A stretch of DNA of 64,000 bases from Furcasterigmium furcatum (lineage: Eukaryota > Ascomycota > Sordariomycetes > Glomerellales > Plectosphaerellaceae), in the NCBI GenBank assembly GCA_001599815.1, contig BCIA01000006.1:4838961-4902960 (forward strand). The letters are read 5' to 3'. Below are positions 43,575 to 53,319 of this stretch, piece after piece. Below the pieces are notes generated by a model. The model did not search any database, was not told the DNA's origin, and saw only the letters and a program-made list of their open reading frames with translations. How positions within the stretch are numbered: position 1 is the stretch's first letter; each line of letters starts with the position of its first letter. A program made the position numbers and the translations under genes.

Positions 43575-45572
43575 ATGGGGAGGTACGTTGAGGCAATGTT
43601 GACGAGGCCTACTAGGCAGCTGACCTCGATAGTTCTTGCAAAGGACGGCATCAAGGATGCTGAGAGCGAGGGTGTCAAGGGCTTGAGCGATCTCGGAGGC
43701 GGTCGAATTCATGCTGCGTGCCACGATCAAGTTCAGGACATGATAAGGAGCGTTGGAGCTCGCCAGCAGAGAGCAATTCAGTACGTGGGAACCCCCTCCG
43801 GCCATGTGCATTGACTGATGATTCGGCGTAGAGAGGCAGCCCGGCTCGTCACCACCAATATGGGAGCTCTCGCTCGTCCAGATGTCCCCGTCAGAGTGTT
43901 CGTCAACAGCCGCCCTCCCGCAGCCGCTGCAAAACAGACTGCAACTATCGAACCCCCCAAGCCTCAGCCCGTTCGTTCTGCTCGCGCCCCTACCAGTGCT
44001 CCTGCCATCCCCGCCACTCAGGGCTCTGCTTTCCAGCAAGGTAGTTGGGACGCAGTATTCGCTCCAGCACGCAGAACCCAACATCCCAAGCCTGCCTCGG
44101 CAGCCACCCATTCCCCCCCAAGCGTTGTCAATGCTGCCCCGACAGCCTCCACTTCGTCTGTTACTCAACCGGCCCGAGCTGCCGCTCCCATCAATCCGCA
44201 AGTTCCTGCTCAGGCACTTACCCAGGCTGAAGGAACAGCCGTTTCTCCGGGATCTGTTCGTCAATCAACCCCGGATCATGCCCGCCAGGGAAGTGGCTGG
44301 GGCAAACCCACCGGGCAAGAGCCCCAGGACGCCGCTGCTGGTCAGACCGACACTCGCGATCAGAGCAAGACAGAGCCCACGGGGATTGCACTTGCTTCGG
44401 AGACCCAGAAGGCAGACCTTGTGCCCATTGTCAACTGGACCCAGGCCTGCCGCGTCACAATCGGAACCGGCAACCAGGTCCGCCGTTGCCCGTGCACGCT
44501 GGTGATGAAGATGTACGAACGCGGCGATGAATTCAAGATCGGCTTCAGATTCAACATTGAGGGCTTCACCCGGCGCGATTATGGTTGGGCGGGGCTCAAA
44601 GAAATCGACTTCGACATCCTCAACGAGGCCAAGACTCGTTTGCCTGCTTGCACCCTGACATTTGCCATCAAAGAACAGGATGGCAGCAAGGGTCTCCGCC
44701 CCTTTTATCTCGAGTTCCTCACCATGGACCCTGTGGATGAGCTGAGGGAAAGACTCATCACCCTCAGGGTCATCATGTCGCTCAACGAGGAAGCCGTTCA
44801 CAGCAACAAGTGTGTCCAGGATTTCCTTGACAAGGCGGTCCAACGCGACGACGACCTGGACCTTGTACCCGTCCTCGAGGATGTAGCCAAACATGTCGCG
44901 ATCCGCAACAACATTCAACCCGAGCGTATGACCGAGAGACTGGCTACGCTCTTCAAGGTTAATTTCATCCGGTCCCTGGCCGAAAACCAGGGGTTCCCGG
45001 GCCAAGGTGGAGGGGCCCAGCTCAACGAGAAGGCCGGAACCGAGTCGCCCAGCAAGACGACGCTGATGAAGGAAGGGGGCGGCGAAACCAAGGGTAGAGA
45101 TGCCAAAGTGGACGTTAAGAAGACCACGTTGGTGCCAACGGCGCCTGTCTTCAAGCCAACGGTTGAACACTCCTCTACTGAGATCAAGGTCGAACCGAAG
45201 TTTCCGTCTCCTGTGCGTGTCACGTCCGCCCCTGCCAATGCTGCAATCTCGGCTGTGGCGAACGGCCAAGCGACTCTGAAGATTGTTGGGAACGAGAACA
45301 TCCGCACCGACAACATTTCGACTACACCCAATGCCGAAAAGTTGGATGTGGAGGATCTCATTGACGTCAAGACGACTGTTGCTATCCCGTCAGCCCAGCC
45401 TGTTGAGTCAGAGAATGCGTCTGCTCTCCGCTCCCTCACTTCCAGCGCTGCCTCTCTTTCCCAGTCGGTGCCGGTCTCTATCACCACCACGGAGGTGCGC
45501 CGCATGGGAAAGCTTGTACGCAAGACCGTTACCGTCGAGGAGTACACCTACGACGACTCCTCTGAGCATTGA
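43575..45572 (+). CDS. Unrecognised protein, 648 residues or longer; 5' end uncertain
   Basis: Modelled as 43575..43780 joined to 43832..45572 (51-nt intron, GTACGT...GCGTAG); the junction gives RAIQEAARLVTTNMGALARP in phase. Residues about 70-270 are Ala/Pro/Thr-rich and disordered. A compact region follows (about 280-450) with CRVTIGTGNQVRRCPCTLVM, FKIGFRFNIEGFTRRDYGWA and TLTFAIKEQDGSKGLRPFYL, apparently a globular beta-rich domain I do not recognise. The C-terminal part is again disordered and ends TVTVEEYTYDDSSEH. There is no signal peptide or membrane segment. The first ATG chosen is simply the first in the open frame; upstream exons from 43336 are likely. Function unknown. Confidence 0.6.
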
Positions 45573-45710
45573 AGGCAGGAGATCGCCGCCGCGGCGGCAA
45601 GGGGCCAGCCAATCTGAGGTGGTCAAGTAGGAGGTCAAAGTAGGGCCAATGAATGACAAGGCGCGTTCTCAGACTGACATGCGCATGCATCGTGAAATGC
45701 TTCTGTGTGG

Positions 45711-46494
45711 TTACTCGTGTACCCAGCCGACGTCTTCTCGGCTGATGACGACCTCATCAACCTTCAGCCTGTTTTCTATTATCTCCGCACCGTTGACCAG
45801 GTCGTTCTCTCGGGCTCTCTTATCCGCGTCTGTCTCATCCGTTGCAATGCCTGCCTTGACGTGTCTTTTGATCAGACGTTTCCGCGCGACGTCAAAGTCT
45901 ACCTCTACAAACCATGTTTCGTCCATCAGCCCAGCAGCCTCGTTCCATGGAGTCTTGTCGAGGGTGATGTAAAGGCCCTCAAATACCAGGATCCGGTGAG
46001 TCGCTTTGATTGCGATGTCATCCTCCTTCGGGTCCTTGATGGCATGGTCGAAGCTGGGAGCGTGGATGGTCCCAGTCGATGGCGTTAGGGGCTCCCGAAC
46101 GGCACAGACAAGGCGGCGGAAGGCCTCGCCGTTGAATGTGAAAGCTGCACCGCGACGGGCGTGGGCTTCTGTTGGATCTGGGAAGGCAGAGAGCTGGGCG
46201 CGGGTGAGATGGTAGCCATCCATGGGGACGAAAGCCGCGGGGGGCGGTGATGAGGGGGATGAGGCGAGAGCGAGAGCGTTGAGGCGGGCGACGACGAGTT
46301 GGGAGAGGGTGGTCTTGCCAGAGCCTGGGATGCCGCCGATGGCAATTACTGGGCTGGTCAGTCGACGATTCCGGCTCCATCCCCGGCCGGGCTGGATGAA
46401 GTTGTCGAGAGAACCTACAAAGTCGTTGGTCTGGCGGGGTGTGCTGGAACCTGGCCCATGCCTTATTGACCAGATGGTTCACTTGATCGTCCAT
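45711..46494 (-). CDS. P-loop kinase, YFH7 / uridine-kinase-like
   Basis: Two exons, 46419..46494 and 45711..46348 (70-nt intron, GTAGGT...CCCAG), give 237 residues. The Walker A loop GGIPGSGKTT (residues 30-39) is created right after the splice junction. MDGYHLTRAQLSAFPDP is the substrate/Walker B-like segment, FEGLYITLD and MDETWFVEVDFDVARKRLIK follow, and the lid contains KRHVKAGIA. The pattern matches the phosphoribulokinase/uridine kinase/pantothenate kinase superfamily, closest to fungal YFH7-type ATP-dependent kinases, whose substrate is not known. The protein is soluble with no targeting signal. The gene starts 259 nt from the divergent gene at 46754. Confidence 0.88.
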
Positions 46495-46753
46495 GCTGCA
46501 AAAGACCGCTGATAATGACTCTATGCTAAACTGAAGTGGCTTTCTTTGGAATGGCTTGAGGAGTGACGTTGACGGAGACCGGCACCGAGGCGGGGCGAAA
46601 AGGGGCGGGGGAGTAGCTTATTTACTTATGTAAGCAAACGCCCTGAGAATACTGGTGGAAGTGGCAGCAGTGGTGTCCGTCTGACTTCATCACAGTCTCA
46701 TTCATGTCCATGCATTTACGCTGCATATTTGATCAGTCACCCTAGCCACCGGC

Positions 46754-47986
46754 ATGGCGAAATCAAAGCTTGGGACGTGGTTGAAGAAGCGTCTAGAGGG
46801 CTCAAAGTCAAGGCAACAATCTTCCTCCCTGCCTCCGTACCTCCCATCGCAACGCCCTCGGCCGCTCTCACCAACCGCGCCGGGTGAGCTCATTTCGCAG
46901 CCGCCAACATGCTTGCTCTTCGCAAAACTGCCGGCCGATATACGGCGCACCATTTTCATAGCAGCCTTTGGAGATCGCACACTCCACATTGACCTCGTGT
47001 TTGACCATCTGCTCCTTTCGCCGCCACCAGCGGACGAGAAGAACCACGCATGGATATACACACAGGACGGGCCCTTCTCCTCCGGAAGCGGTGGCTCTGA
47101 GTCCAAGATCTGGCGTTGGGGAGGCGCCGTCTGTCACCGCAACGGCCCGTACCTTCCACCGGGCGGCATGGTCCCTCGATTTCTGTGGGAAGGCCCCTGG
47201 AACGACCAGTGCATGCGGGGGGAGGCTTCTTCATGCAAGGAGCACGAAGGCCAGTGGCCAGATAAGTGCCAAGTCGGCATCATGGGCTTTCTGTTGTCCT
47301 GCAAACAAGCATACATCGAGGGCATCGAAATCTTGTACGGCACTAACTGCATCTCTATTGCCAGCGAGCCTCTGATGCGGCACCTTCCCAACCTCATCCC
47401 ACCACAGCGGCTGGCGAGCGTCACATCTCTAGAGCTTCTCGTCAGGGCGCACGAATCCCGGCAAGACGATGGGACTTGGAGCCTCGAATTCGGCCACCTG
47501 ACTCCCATCCTTGATCACCTCACCACCCACTGCCGGCACCATCTCCGGAGTGTGTGCCTCTCACTGGAAATGTCCTTCTTAGCCTGTTCCGAGCAGTTCC
47601 TCGATGGCCCGACGCTATCGGCCATCGACGCGTTCTTCCTATCGATGCAACTGCGCGACATGAGACTCGAGGTGCCCCAGCTCGTCTTTAACGCCTGGAA
47701 GAACCGCACCTCCAGCGTGACGGTGCAACACGCCCTCGAAAACCCGGGCATGCCAGGAAAAGCAATCATGGAGTTCAATCCGTGGCGATGCTTCGACGAC
47801 ACAGACGAGGAGGGCCAGCCGACGCGGAAGCCCGAGATGCAGTGGCGCACGCTCGGGAACTACCCGAAACCGCCGCTGCAGCTGCCGACGCCGGAGAATG
47901 CGGACAAGTACGTGCTGAGCGTGGGGTACTGGATCACGGAGGGTGCACCTGACCCTACGCCGCCTCGTTTCGTCACCTGCTCTTGA
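46754..47986 (+). CDS. DUF7730-like fungal protein
   Basis: A single exon of 410 residues from the ATG at 46754. After a basic N-terminus (MAKSKLGTWLKKRLEGSKSR) it has CLLFAKLPADIRRTIFIAAF, the LP.E(D)IR..I(Y) opening typical of DUF7730 and related F-box-like fungal families, followed by GIMGFLLSCKQAYIEGIEIL, the conserved 'LL.TCR.IY.E....LY' segment of this family. The C-terminus carries PFWRF-like NPWRCFDDTDEEG text. Members are abundant in filamentous fungi and have no established function. The protein is soluble, probably cytosolic or nuclear. The family call comes from the two motif blocks and their spacing. Confidence 0.75.
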   Translation: MAKSKLGTWLKKRLEGSKSRQQSSSLPPYLPSQRPRPLSPTAPGELISQPPTCLLFAKLPADIRRTIFIAAFGDRTLHIDLVFDHLLLSPPPADEKNHAWIYTQDGPFSSGSGGSESKIWRWGGAVCHRNGPYLPPGGMVPRFLWEGPWNDQCMRGEASSCKEHEGQWPDKCQVGIMGFLLSCKQAYIEGIEILYGTNCISIASEPLMRHLPNLIPPQRLASVTSLELLVRAHESRQDDGTWSLEFGHLTPILDHLTTHCRHHLRSVCLSLEMSFLACSEQFLDGPTLSAIDAFFLSMQLRDMRLEVPQLVFNAWKNRTSSVTVQHALENPGMPGKAIMEFNPWRCFDDTDEEGQPTRKPEMQWRTLGNYPKPPLQLPTPENADKYVLSVGYWITEGAPDPTPPRFVTCS

Positions 47987-48153
47987 GGAAAAGTGTCTTC
48001 ATGCTGCCGAGAAAACATGCAAGGACGATCAAAGACCGGGAGTACAGGTTATTCAAATCCATGCCGTCGTGGACGGCACTCATACTACGACACAGAGGGC
48101 GAAGGAGTTCTACAGAAAACAAAGGTGCGTTATAGGCCTCCAGCTCCCCATGA

Positions 48154-48629
48154 TCACGTCGGGACTGGCGGACCATCTGTAATGGTCGTCGCTGGTCCGC
48201 TGACCCCGACACAGTAGAAATAGTCGGGCCAAAAGTTGAAGCATTCGGAGCCCACGGCCGGATTCCACTCGTAGAATTGGCTGTGAAAGACTTGTCAGCA
48301 GTGTACCGAGGAGACGGCGGGAGCGACCAAACCAACCCGAGGGAGATTCCGGCGCGCTCGGCAATGGAATAGCACAGATCGCCGGGTTGCTGAAGATAGA
48401 AGCGCACGCAGTCCTCCGCCATGCCCTCGCGGACCGGCCGTGGAGTCTCGACGGGGGTGCCCGGGTCCTTTGTCGTGGTGGTGGTGGGGGCGGTGGCGGT
48501 CGTGCGGGTGCTCGTGGAAGTCGTACGGGCGTTGATTATTGACTCAATAAGTCTCTTTGAGATCGTGCCCCCAGCTGCTGTGGCCCTTGTCGACACCGGC
48601 TCACGTTGCCTTGGCTTGGGATGCCTCAT
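48154..48629 (-). CDS. LysM-domain protein, apparently 5'-truncated
   Basis: Modelled as 48337..48629 joined to 48154..48280 (56-nt intron, donor GTTGGT, GCTGAC branch, TCACAG), 139 residues. The junction yields [20 protein letters not shown] then [19 protein letters not shown] and [13 protein letters not shown], a complete LysM fold with four cysteines. It is preceded by a Thr-rich linker ([20 protein letters not shown]) typical of the spacer between LysM modules in secreted fungal chitin-binding proteins. The first in-frame ATG (48629) opens a basic, non-hydrophobic N-terminus with no signal peptide. Either an upstream signal-peptide exon was missed or the gene is a truncated pseudogene. 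The adjacent minisatellite may mark the break. Confidence 0.6.
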
Positions 48630-49034
48630 TCGGCAGGCTTACTGTATGCAGTCTCTCCTCGGAAGCGGACCCGATCATCCGCGGAGCTCATACATAAAGT
48701 CCCGGCGTTCAAAGGCCAAGGAGACTCGACAATGGCCAGGCCTATGCCGTTGTTCACCGCGAGAGCAGGTGCTTGCAGACCCTGGCAAGCAAAGCAAGGT
48801 CACCAGAGCTGATCGGGTGGCCGCTTTGAGTACTTCAACCGGAAAGAATCGGGCTCCAGAGGCGCCTGTCATCAACTCACCGCTACTAGTAACGCAACAA
48901 CGCGTCGAACAACGGGGGTACAAGTCGAGGCAACGTTCCATAAGCCCATCTGGGTCCGGACCGTGTGTTTTGATGACAAGATGCGGGCGGGATGACTGAT
49001 GTCATGCCCCTCTCGTTGTTGAATTGGTATCGGG

Positions 49035-49090
49035 AAAAGGGGTAAGAAAAGGGGTAAAGAAAAGGGGTAAAAAAAAGGGGTAAAAAGGGG
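49035..49090 (+). repeat. Minisatellite of AAAAGGGGTAA units
   Basis: Four full units and a partial fifth: AAAAGGGGTAAG, AAAAGGGGTAAAG, AAAAGGGGTAAAA, AAAAGGGGTAA, AAAGGGG. Unit length drifts from 11 to 13 nt through the A tract. Confidence 0.9.
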
Positions 49091-49137
49091 CTAGCTCCGA
49101 ATCCGATCAACTGAACCACGCACTGAGCATCCATGGA

Positions 49138-49163
49138 TTTGAGAAGGCCTCTCGACAAACTAG
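49138..49163 (+). repeat. Possible distant copy of the island repeat
   Basis: TTTGAGAAGGCCTCTCGACA resembles ATTGAGACGGCCTCTCATTC of the copy at 27068 (15 of 20 positions identical by eye). It is short, so chance similarity is possible. Confidence 0.3.
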
Positions 49164-49535
49164 CGACATATGAGATGATCTTTTGCGATCCAGAAAATTA
49201 TCTGTATGAGGAAATATTTGTCTGCGTTGCACGGATTTGCTGTGGTGCTATGCCGAACCGAGACAATACGTCTGCCGCGCTCCGATTTGCGAATTGTTGA
49301 TCGAGTCGTTCGGATTGTCCACCAAACACAAATTCCCACCCGAGTTGATGTCGGCGATAATGCTAACAGCTAGGCGGTTTGAATTGTTCTCCCGAGAGTC
49401 TTAGATGGCGGCCTTTACGAGTCGGCGCTCGGGACGCAATCGTTTCTCCTCGGCTCCTCGACATCTAGAGATAGACATGCCACAGTCTCTGCGTCCAAAC
49501 CATTGAATCTGCCTTATTTTCGCCCTTGATCCTCA

Positions 49536-49553
49536 TCTCTCTCTCTCTCTCTC
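49536..49553 (+). repeat. (TC)n microsatellite in the leader of the secreted-protein gene
   Basis: Nine TC dinucleotides lie about 35 nt before the ATG at 49587. Pyrimidine-rich tracts are frequent in fungal core promoters and leaders. Confidence 0.85.
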
Positions 49554-49586
49554 AAAATATCACTCTCTGGCTACTCGACGCCCAAG

Positions 49587-49943
49587 ATGCGCCTTGTTGC
49601 CCATATCGCGTCACTTCTCGCCCTCGTCGGCCTCAGTCAGCCTGCCCCCCTTGCCATCTGGGACGGAGGACCATCTGCTGCAAGGCAGACAGACCTGGAT
49701 GGTTCTTCCTTTTCTTCGGTCGGCGCCGAGTTTACGCACCGTAACATCCAAGGTCGCGAGCGAGACGCTCACCACACCAATGCCAACACCATCGGCACCC
49801 ACATGTCAGAAGGCGACACCCAACGCCATTCTGCTATCCAGTCTCGCCAAGTCACTCTCAACATGATCCTCGGATGGTTCGAAAACGCCGGCATCACCCT
49901 TGAAGACGTCCTGGAGGACCATGGCCTGCGCCATGCCCACTGA
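49587..49943 (+). CDS. Small secreted protein of unknown function (cysteine-free)
   Basis: A single exon of 118 residues. The N-terminus MRLVAHIASLLALVGLSQPA is a clear signal peptide (n-region Arg, hydrophobic core, QPA cleavage-like end). The mature part (about 98 residues) has no cysteine, is His/Asp/Gly-rich and ends with an amphipathic helix (TLNMILGWFENAGITLEDVL) and DHGLRHAH. It carries no known domain. Short secreted proteins next to repeats are often candidate effectors or surface proteins in plant-associated fungi, but nothing here shows a function. The ATG at 49587 follows a pyrimidine-rich leader. Confidence 0.7.
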   Translation: MRLVAHIASLLALVGLSQPAPLAIWDGGPSAARQTDLDGSSFSSVGAEFTHRNIQGRERDAHHTNANTIGTHMSEGDTQRHSAIQSRQVTLNMILGWFENAGITLEDVLEDHGLRHAH

Positions 49944-50495
49944 TTGCCCTCAACGAGCCAGAGAACGTCCTCCTCGGCATATACAACCGAAACCAAGAGT
50001 GGTCGACTTCAGCGAGAGCTTTTGAAGTGATGTCCCCCATGAAATGGAGGGGCAGAAGGCTTGTAATGCCGGTGGTGGACTCTCGGACAGAAGCACTTGG
50101 ACGGATGCATGAGGAACAGGTTGCCGGCCGTGCGATGATGGACAGGCTATCGTGCTACGAAGAGAGGTTGGGAGGTCGTCTTCAAATAGGCAGGCGCCAG
50201 AAGCTGCCGAGAGCACGGTTGAGGTACATGGAGGTGGAGGTTGCAACCAGGGGATCGCGGCTGGTAGAGGCATCGACGAGGATCAGTAGAGAGCCGGCAA
50301 CTTTCTGACGAGGCGAGACATCGAGATACCAGTACTCCGAGATAGACGCGAGTAAACAAGGTCTTCTGTTTGCCTCTGACAAGTTCCCAACGAAGTGACC
50401 CTCGCTCAATCAACACTTTGACTACATTCTGGCTTCCCATCTACCGCCCTGGTGTTCTACAAAATAGTCCCAGATTGAGTCCGGGATGAACGCGA
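49944..50495. other. Convergent 3' region, no gene seen
   Basis: 552 nt between the stops of the small secreted-protein gene and the DJ-1-like gene. No recognisable feature. Confidence 0.45.
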
Positions 50496-51542
50496 TTATT
50501 TCCCGGTAGGGTACTCCAGCTGAAGTGCTACGATGTCCGCTGTTCCCTGGCCGTATCTTTGGGAAATTTGTGACAGAGTTTGGTCGAGTGTTTTCACGGC
50601 AGGAGAAACCTCGAGTTTGATCACGGTGCGCCCGGGCTTAGCCTGGCCATCAGGTACCAGGACGAGCCCGTGGCGCGATCGGATGGAAGCGAGTCCGCTG
50701 GCGGTGACGGCTTGTGAACAGTATGTGCGTGTCCACGAGTCGGCGACGAGGGCAAGGTTGATCTCGTCGAAGCCGTCCTCGACTGGTATCTCGATCGTGT
50801 CGTGGCCCCAGAAGGCGAGAGTGTTCCCGACAATTCGCAAGACGCGGTTGGCAGTCAGCCTGAAAGACTTCGAGTCATACGCAGCGTCCCAGTCCTCTGC
50901 CCCGAGGCTGTCTGCCGTCGCCCGTGCGGTGTCGCGGCCGGCCATGGCTTCGACCAAAGCCAGGATCGCCGGGATCGAGGCAGTGATACCGGTAGTGCTC
51001 ATGACATTGCCGTCGACGACGTAGCGACGATCGTGGAGCCACGTCGTCTTTGGATAGGCCTTGACCATCTTGTCGAAGTCAAACCAATGCGTGGCGGCAT
51101 TCTTGCCGTCAAAGACTCCAGCATGAGCCGCGACCCGGGCCCCTTCGCAGATGGAGACGACCATTGCGCCTTTCTTGGCCTGTTGCCGAACCCAGTCTAT
51201 CACCACCGGGTTCTTGCTGTTGTCCATGGCCGGCACAACGACAATGTCGGCGCCGGCAGGGTTGGTCTTGTCAAACTCGGCCGTCGTCAGGTCAGGTTGC
51301 AGCTGAAGCGCAGGAATCAATTTGACGACACCGGGAGCGGCGGAGACAACAAGAACATCCGCAGCGTTGGACTCCTTGAAAATGCCAAAGGGGATGATGA
51401 GATCGGTTGTCTCCGATCCTTGGTTGTCAGCGATTATGGCGACAAGCGGTCGGGCACGGCCGGCCTTGGGAGCTGACACCGTGATTCCATGGTCGACCTC
51501 AGCACTTGGGGTTGGCTGGGCCGGGCTCGTGGATTCAGCCAT
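50496..51542 (-). CDS. DJ-1/PfpI (class I glutamine amidotransferase-like) protein
   Basis: A single exon of 348 residues. The core (residues 33-205) has RPLVAIIADNQGSETTDLII, DIVVVPAMD and the nucleophile elbow VVSICEGARVAAHAGVFDGK with Cys132, followed by ATHW (150-153), the hallmarks of the DJ-1/PfpI fold as found in AraC-type regulators. The part after residue 205 (about 140 residues) lacks an AraC helix-turn-helix and ends with an ordinary alpha/beta segment. There is no signal peptide. Relatives act as chaperones, glyoxalases or ligand sensors; none of these can be chosen from sequence. The conserved Cys suggests a chemically active site. Confidence 0.85.
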   Translation of the reverse strand: MAESTSPAQPTPSAEVDHGITVSAPKAGRARPLVAIIADNQGSETTDLIIPFGIFKESNAADVLVVSAAPGVVKLIPALQLQPDLTTAEFDKTNPAGADIVVVPAMDNSKNPVVIDWVRQQAKKGAMVVSICEGARVAAHAGVFDGKNAATHWFDFDKMVKAYPKTTWLHDRRYVVDGNVMSTTGITASIPAILALVEAMAGRDTARATADSLGAEDWDAAYDSKSFRLTANRVLRIVGNTLAFWGHDTIEIPVEDGFDEINLALVADSWTRTYCSQAVTASGLASIRSRHGLVLVPDGQAKPGRTVIKLEVSPAVKTLDQTLSQISQRYGQGTADIVALQLEYPTGK

Positions 51543-52006
51543 CTATTTCAGGAGTGGTGAAGCCTGAACGAGACGTCGAGGTGTCTGGTGTCGTTCTTCT
51601 ACGACCCCAGAGGCACTGCGAACAAGCTAGGGACAACGTGAAAGACCAATGTGACGCGGTCGTTCTTGTCTGAGAATCATTTTCATCTTGTGTAACCCAG
51701 CAAGGCGAAGCTTCATGATATAGACCCGGAGTCGTGATCGTTTAACTCGTATTCCCCAGGATCTGGGATGATGGATGCTGTAGCCTGCGCTGGCCCCGCT
51801 TTCCTGGGTCAGCAGTGGACGGGAGCTCCACTTGGACCGAGCCTCAGCGCAGTCCGTGCCAGCAGCGAGTGACACCAAAGTGCGCTGCAAGGACTAAATC
51901 TAATTGGTGGCTCCGGACCACCGAATCTTGAAAACCTCAAACCACTGCACTGCACTGCAAGCAACAGGTCGACAACAGTAAGGCAGCCAAAGCCTCGATC
52001 GCAGAC
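51543..52006. other. Divergent promoter region
   Basis: 464 nt between divergent starts of the DJ-1-like and DUF2011 genes. No gene is seen. Confidence 0.5.
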
Positions 52007-52944
52007 ATGTTCGAGGTTCCGGAAGCCAAGAGGTAGGCCATCGATTGCCCATGTATGCGCGTGGCATTCCTAACATCAAGGATAGGGTTCGTCGAGAAGA
52101 CCTTCGAGACTCCAGTCCCGACCTCGAATCGAGCGACGACGATCTCCAGAACCGCGCTGAACTTGAGGCCAAACTTCGAGCGAGCCTGGCAGGAAAATTT
52201 TCTTTTGATTTCCTGGAAACCCAGCCTGCTCCCAGCGCAACCCCTGCGCCAGCCAAGACCTCAAATCCGACGAAGCTGAGAAGCGCAAAGAGCGAGAGCG
52301 ACGATGACACCCAAGAATCGATAGATGGATCTGAGGACCAAACAAAACCGGAAGAGGAGGAAAAGGAAGAATTCGAGTTTCGGCTGTTCAGCTCAGCACC
52401 GACCACCAAAGTCGCCCTCCCCGATGCAGATGATGGAGCACCAAAAGGAGACGGGGCCATGGTCCGACGACGACCCTTATCGTACTACATATCGGCACCC
52501 CTTACTACAGAACAAAAGGCGCAGTTCGATTTTGCGGCCGTGAGCGGCGAGCAGGTTCTGGAGCGCGCGAAACAGCGGTCATGGGGCATGGAGATGCCGT
52601 GGCGAGTCACACATATCGGCCTTGCGCCGAAGAACCTACGGAGTGGAACCAGCACCCAGATTCTGGCATCTCCTAGCAACACGCTCGAAGCCGGAGAAGA
52701 GGAGAAGGCGAAGAGGAAGAGACCAGGGAAGAAGAGACGTATCGCCGCCAGAACGCGGGAACGCGAGGCCAAGAAGAAGGCCGAGGCCGCGGACAAGTCG
52801 AAAATGACCAAGGAGGAACACTTGCGAGAGAAGAAGAAGAGGTTGAACCGGCAGCGCAAGCTCAAGAGGAGAGCAAAGGCAAAAGATGCAAAGGGCGGAG
52901 ATGGAGAGGACGGAGACTCCTCTGATGGCTCAGACGACCCATGA
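52007..52944 (+). CDS. DUF2011-family nuclear-type protein
   Basis: Two exons, 52007..52032 and 52086..52944 (53-nt intron, GTAGGC...GATAG), give 294 residues. Splicing produces MFEVPEAKRVRREDLRDSSP, the characteristic N-terminus of the fungal DUF2011 family. Without it the frame would start in the middle. The N-terminal half is acidic and Ser-rich (SESDDDTQESIDGSED). The middle has EFEFRLFSS and RPLSYYISAPLTTEQKAQFD. The C-terminal 90 residues are extremely Lys/Arg/Glu-rich (KRKRPGKKRRIAARTRERE, KKKRLNRQRKLKRRAKAK), predicting nuclear or nucleolar location. The function of the family is not established. Confidence 0.85.
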
Positions 52945-53319
52945 TCCCAAATGCAAGATTCGTCCTGGCACAGGACTCTCCCTGGCATGTTAGAAATACC
53001 CCGTGAAGCTCTTAGCCCATGAGGTTTGAAGACCTGAATCACTGACAATTCCAATCTGCATGATTCGTCGCGTGTTCACGTGATCCATCTCCGGCACTGC
53101 CCACGACGACTGGCCAGCGCAATGGGCGGTGGATCCTGCATTGGCAGGGGCTCCACATCTGTCGAGCTCCTGAGCCTCGAACTGCAACAAAAAATTTCCC
53201 CAAGTCCAACATCAGGCCAGCGTATGCGACCAGAGAGCTCTACCTCCACGCGACCCATTGCCTCTCTCCAGTGTTCTCTTCTTTTCTTCTTTAGTCTCTC
53301 TTACCTTTAATCCATCAAA
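52945..53319. other. Promoter region of mitochondrial EF-Tu
   Basis: 375 nt between two plus-strand genes. A pyrimidine-rich leader (CTTCTTTAGTCTCTCTTACC) precedes the EF-Tu ATG, as is usual for highly expressed fungal genes. No gene is seen. Confidence 0.5.

Larger units (their letters stand above)
48630..49586. other. Gap with repeats, no gene seen
   Basis: About 960 nt. It contains a G-rich minisatellite (49035-49090), a repeat-like copy near 49138 and a CT microsatellite (49536-49553). A frame on the minus strand near 48780-48850 reads TRSALVTLLCLPGSASTC, which is signal-peptide-like, but it does not splice convincingly to the LysM gene. Confidence 0.4.

Noticed and set aside
42946..43602. 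218-residue frame upstream of the unrecognised gene
   Set aside because: Its first 130 residues are Ser/Pro/Leu-rich text without conservation signals, and it runs through a strong intron (donor GTAGGT at 43381). Only the part from the ATG at 43336 might be coding.
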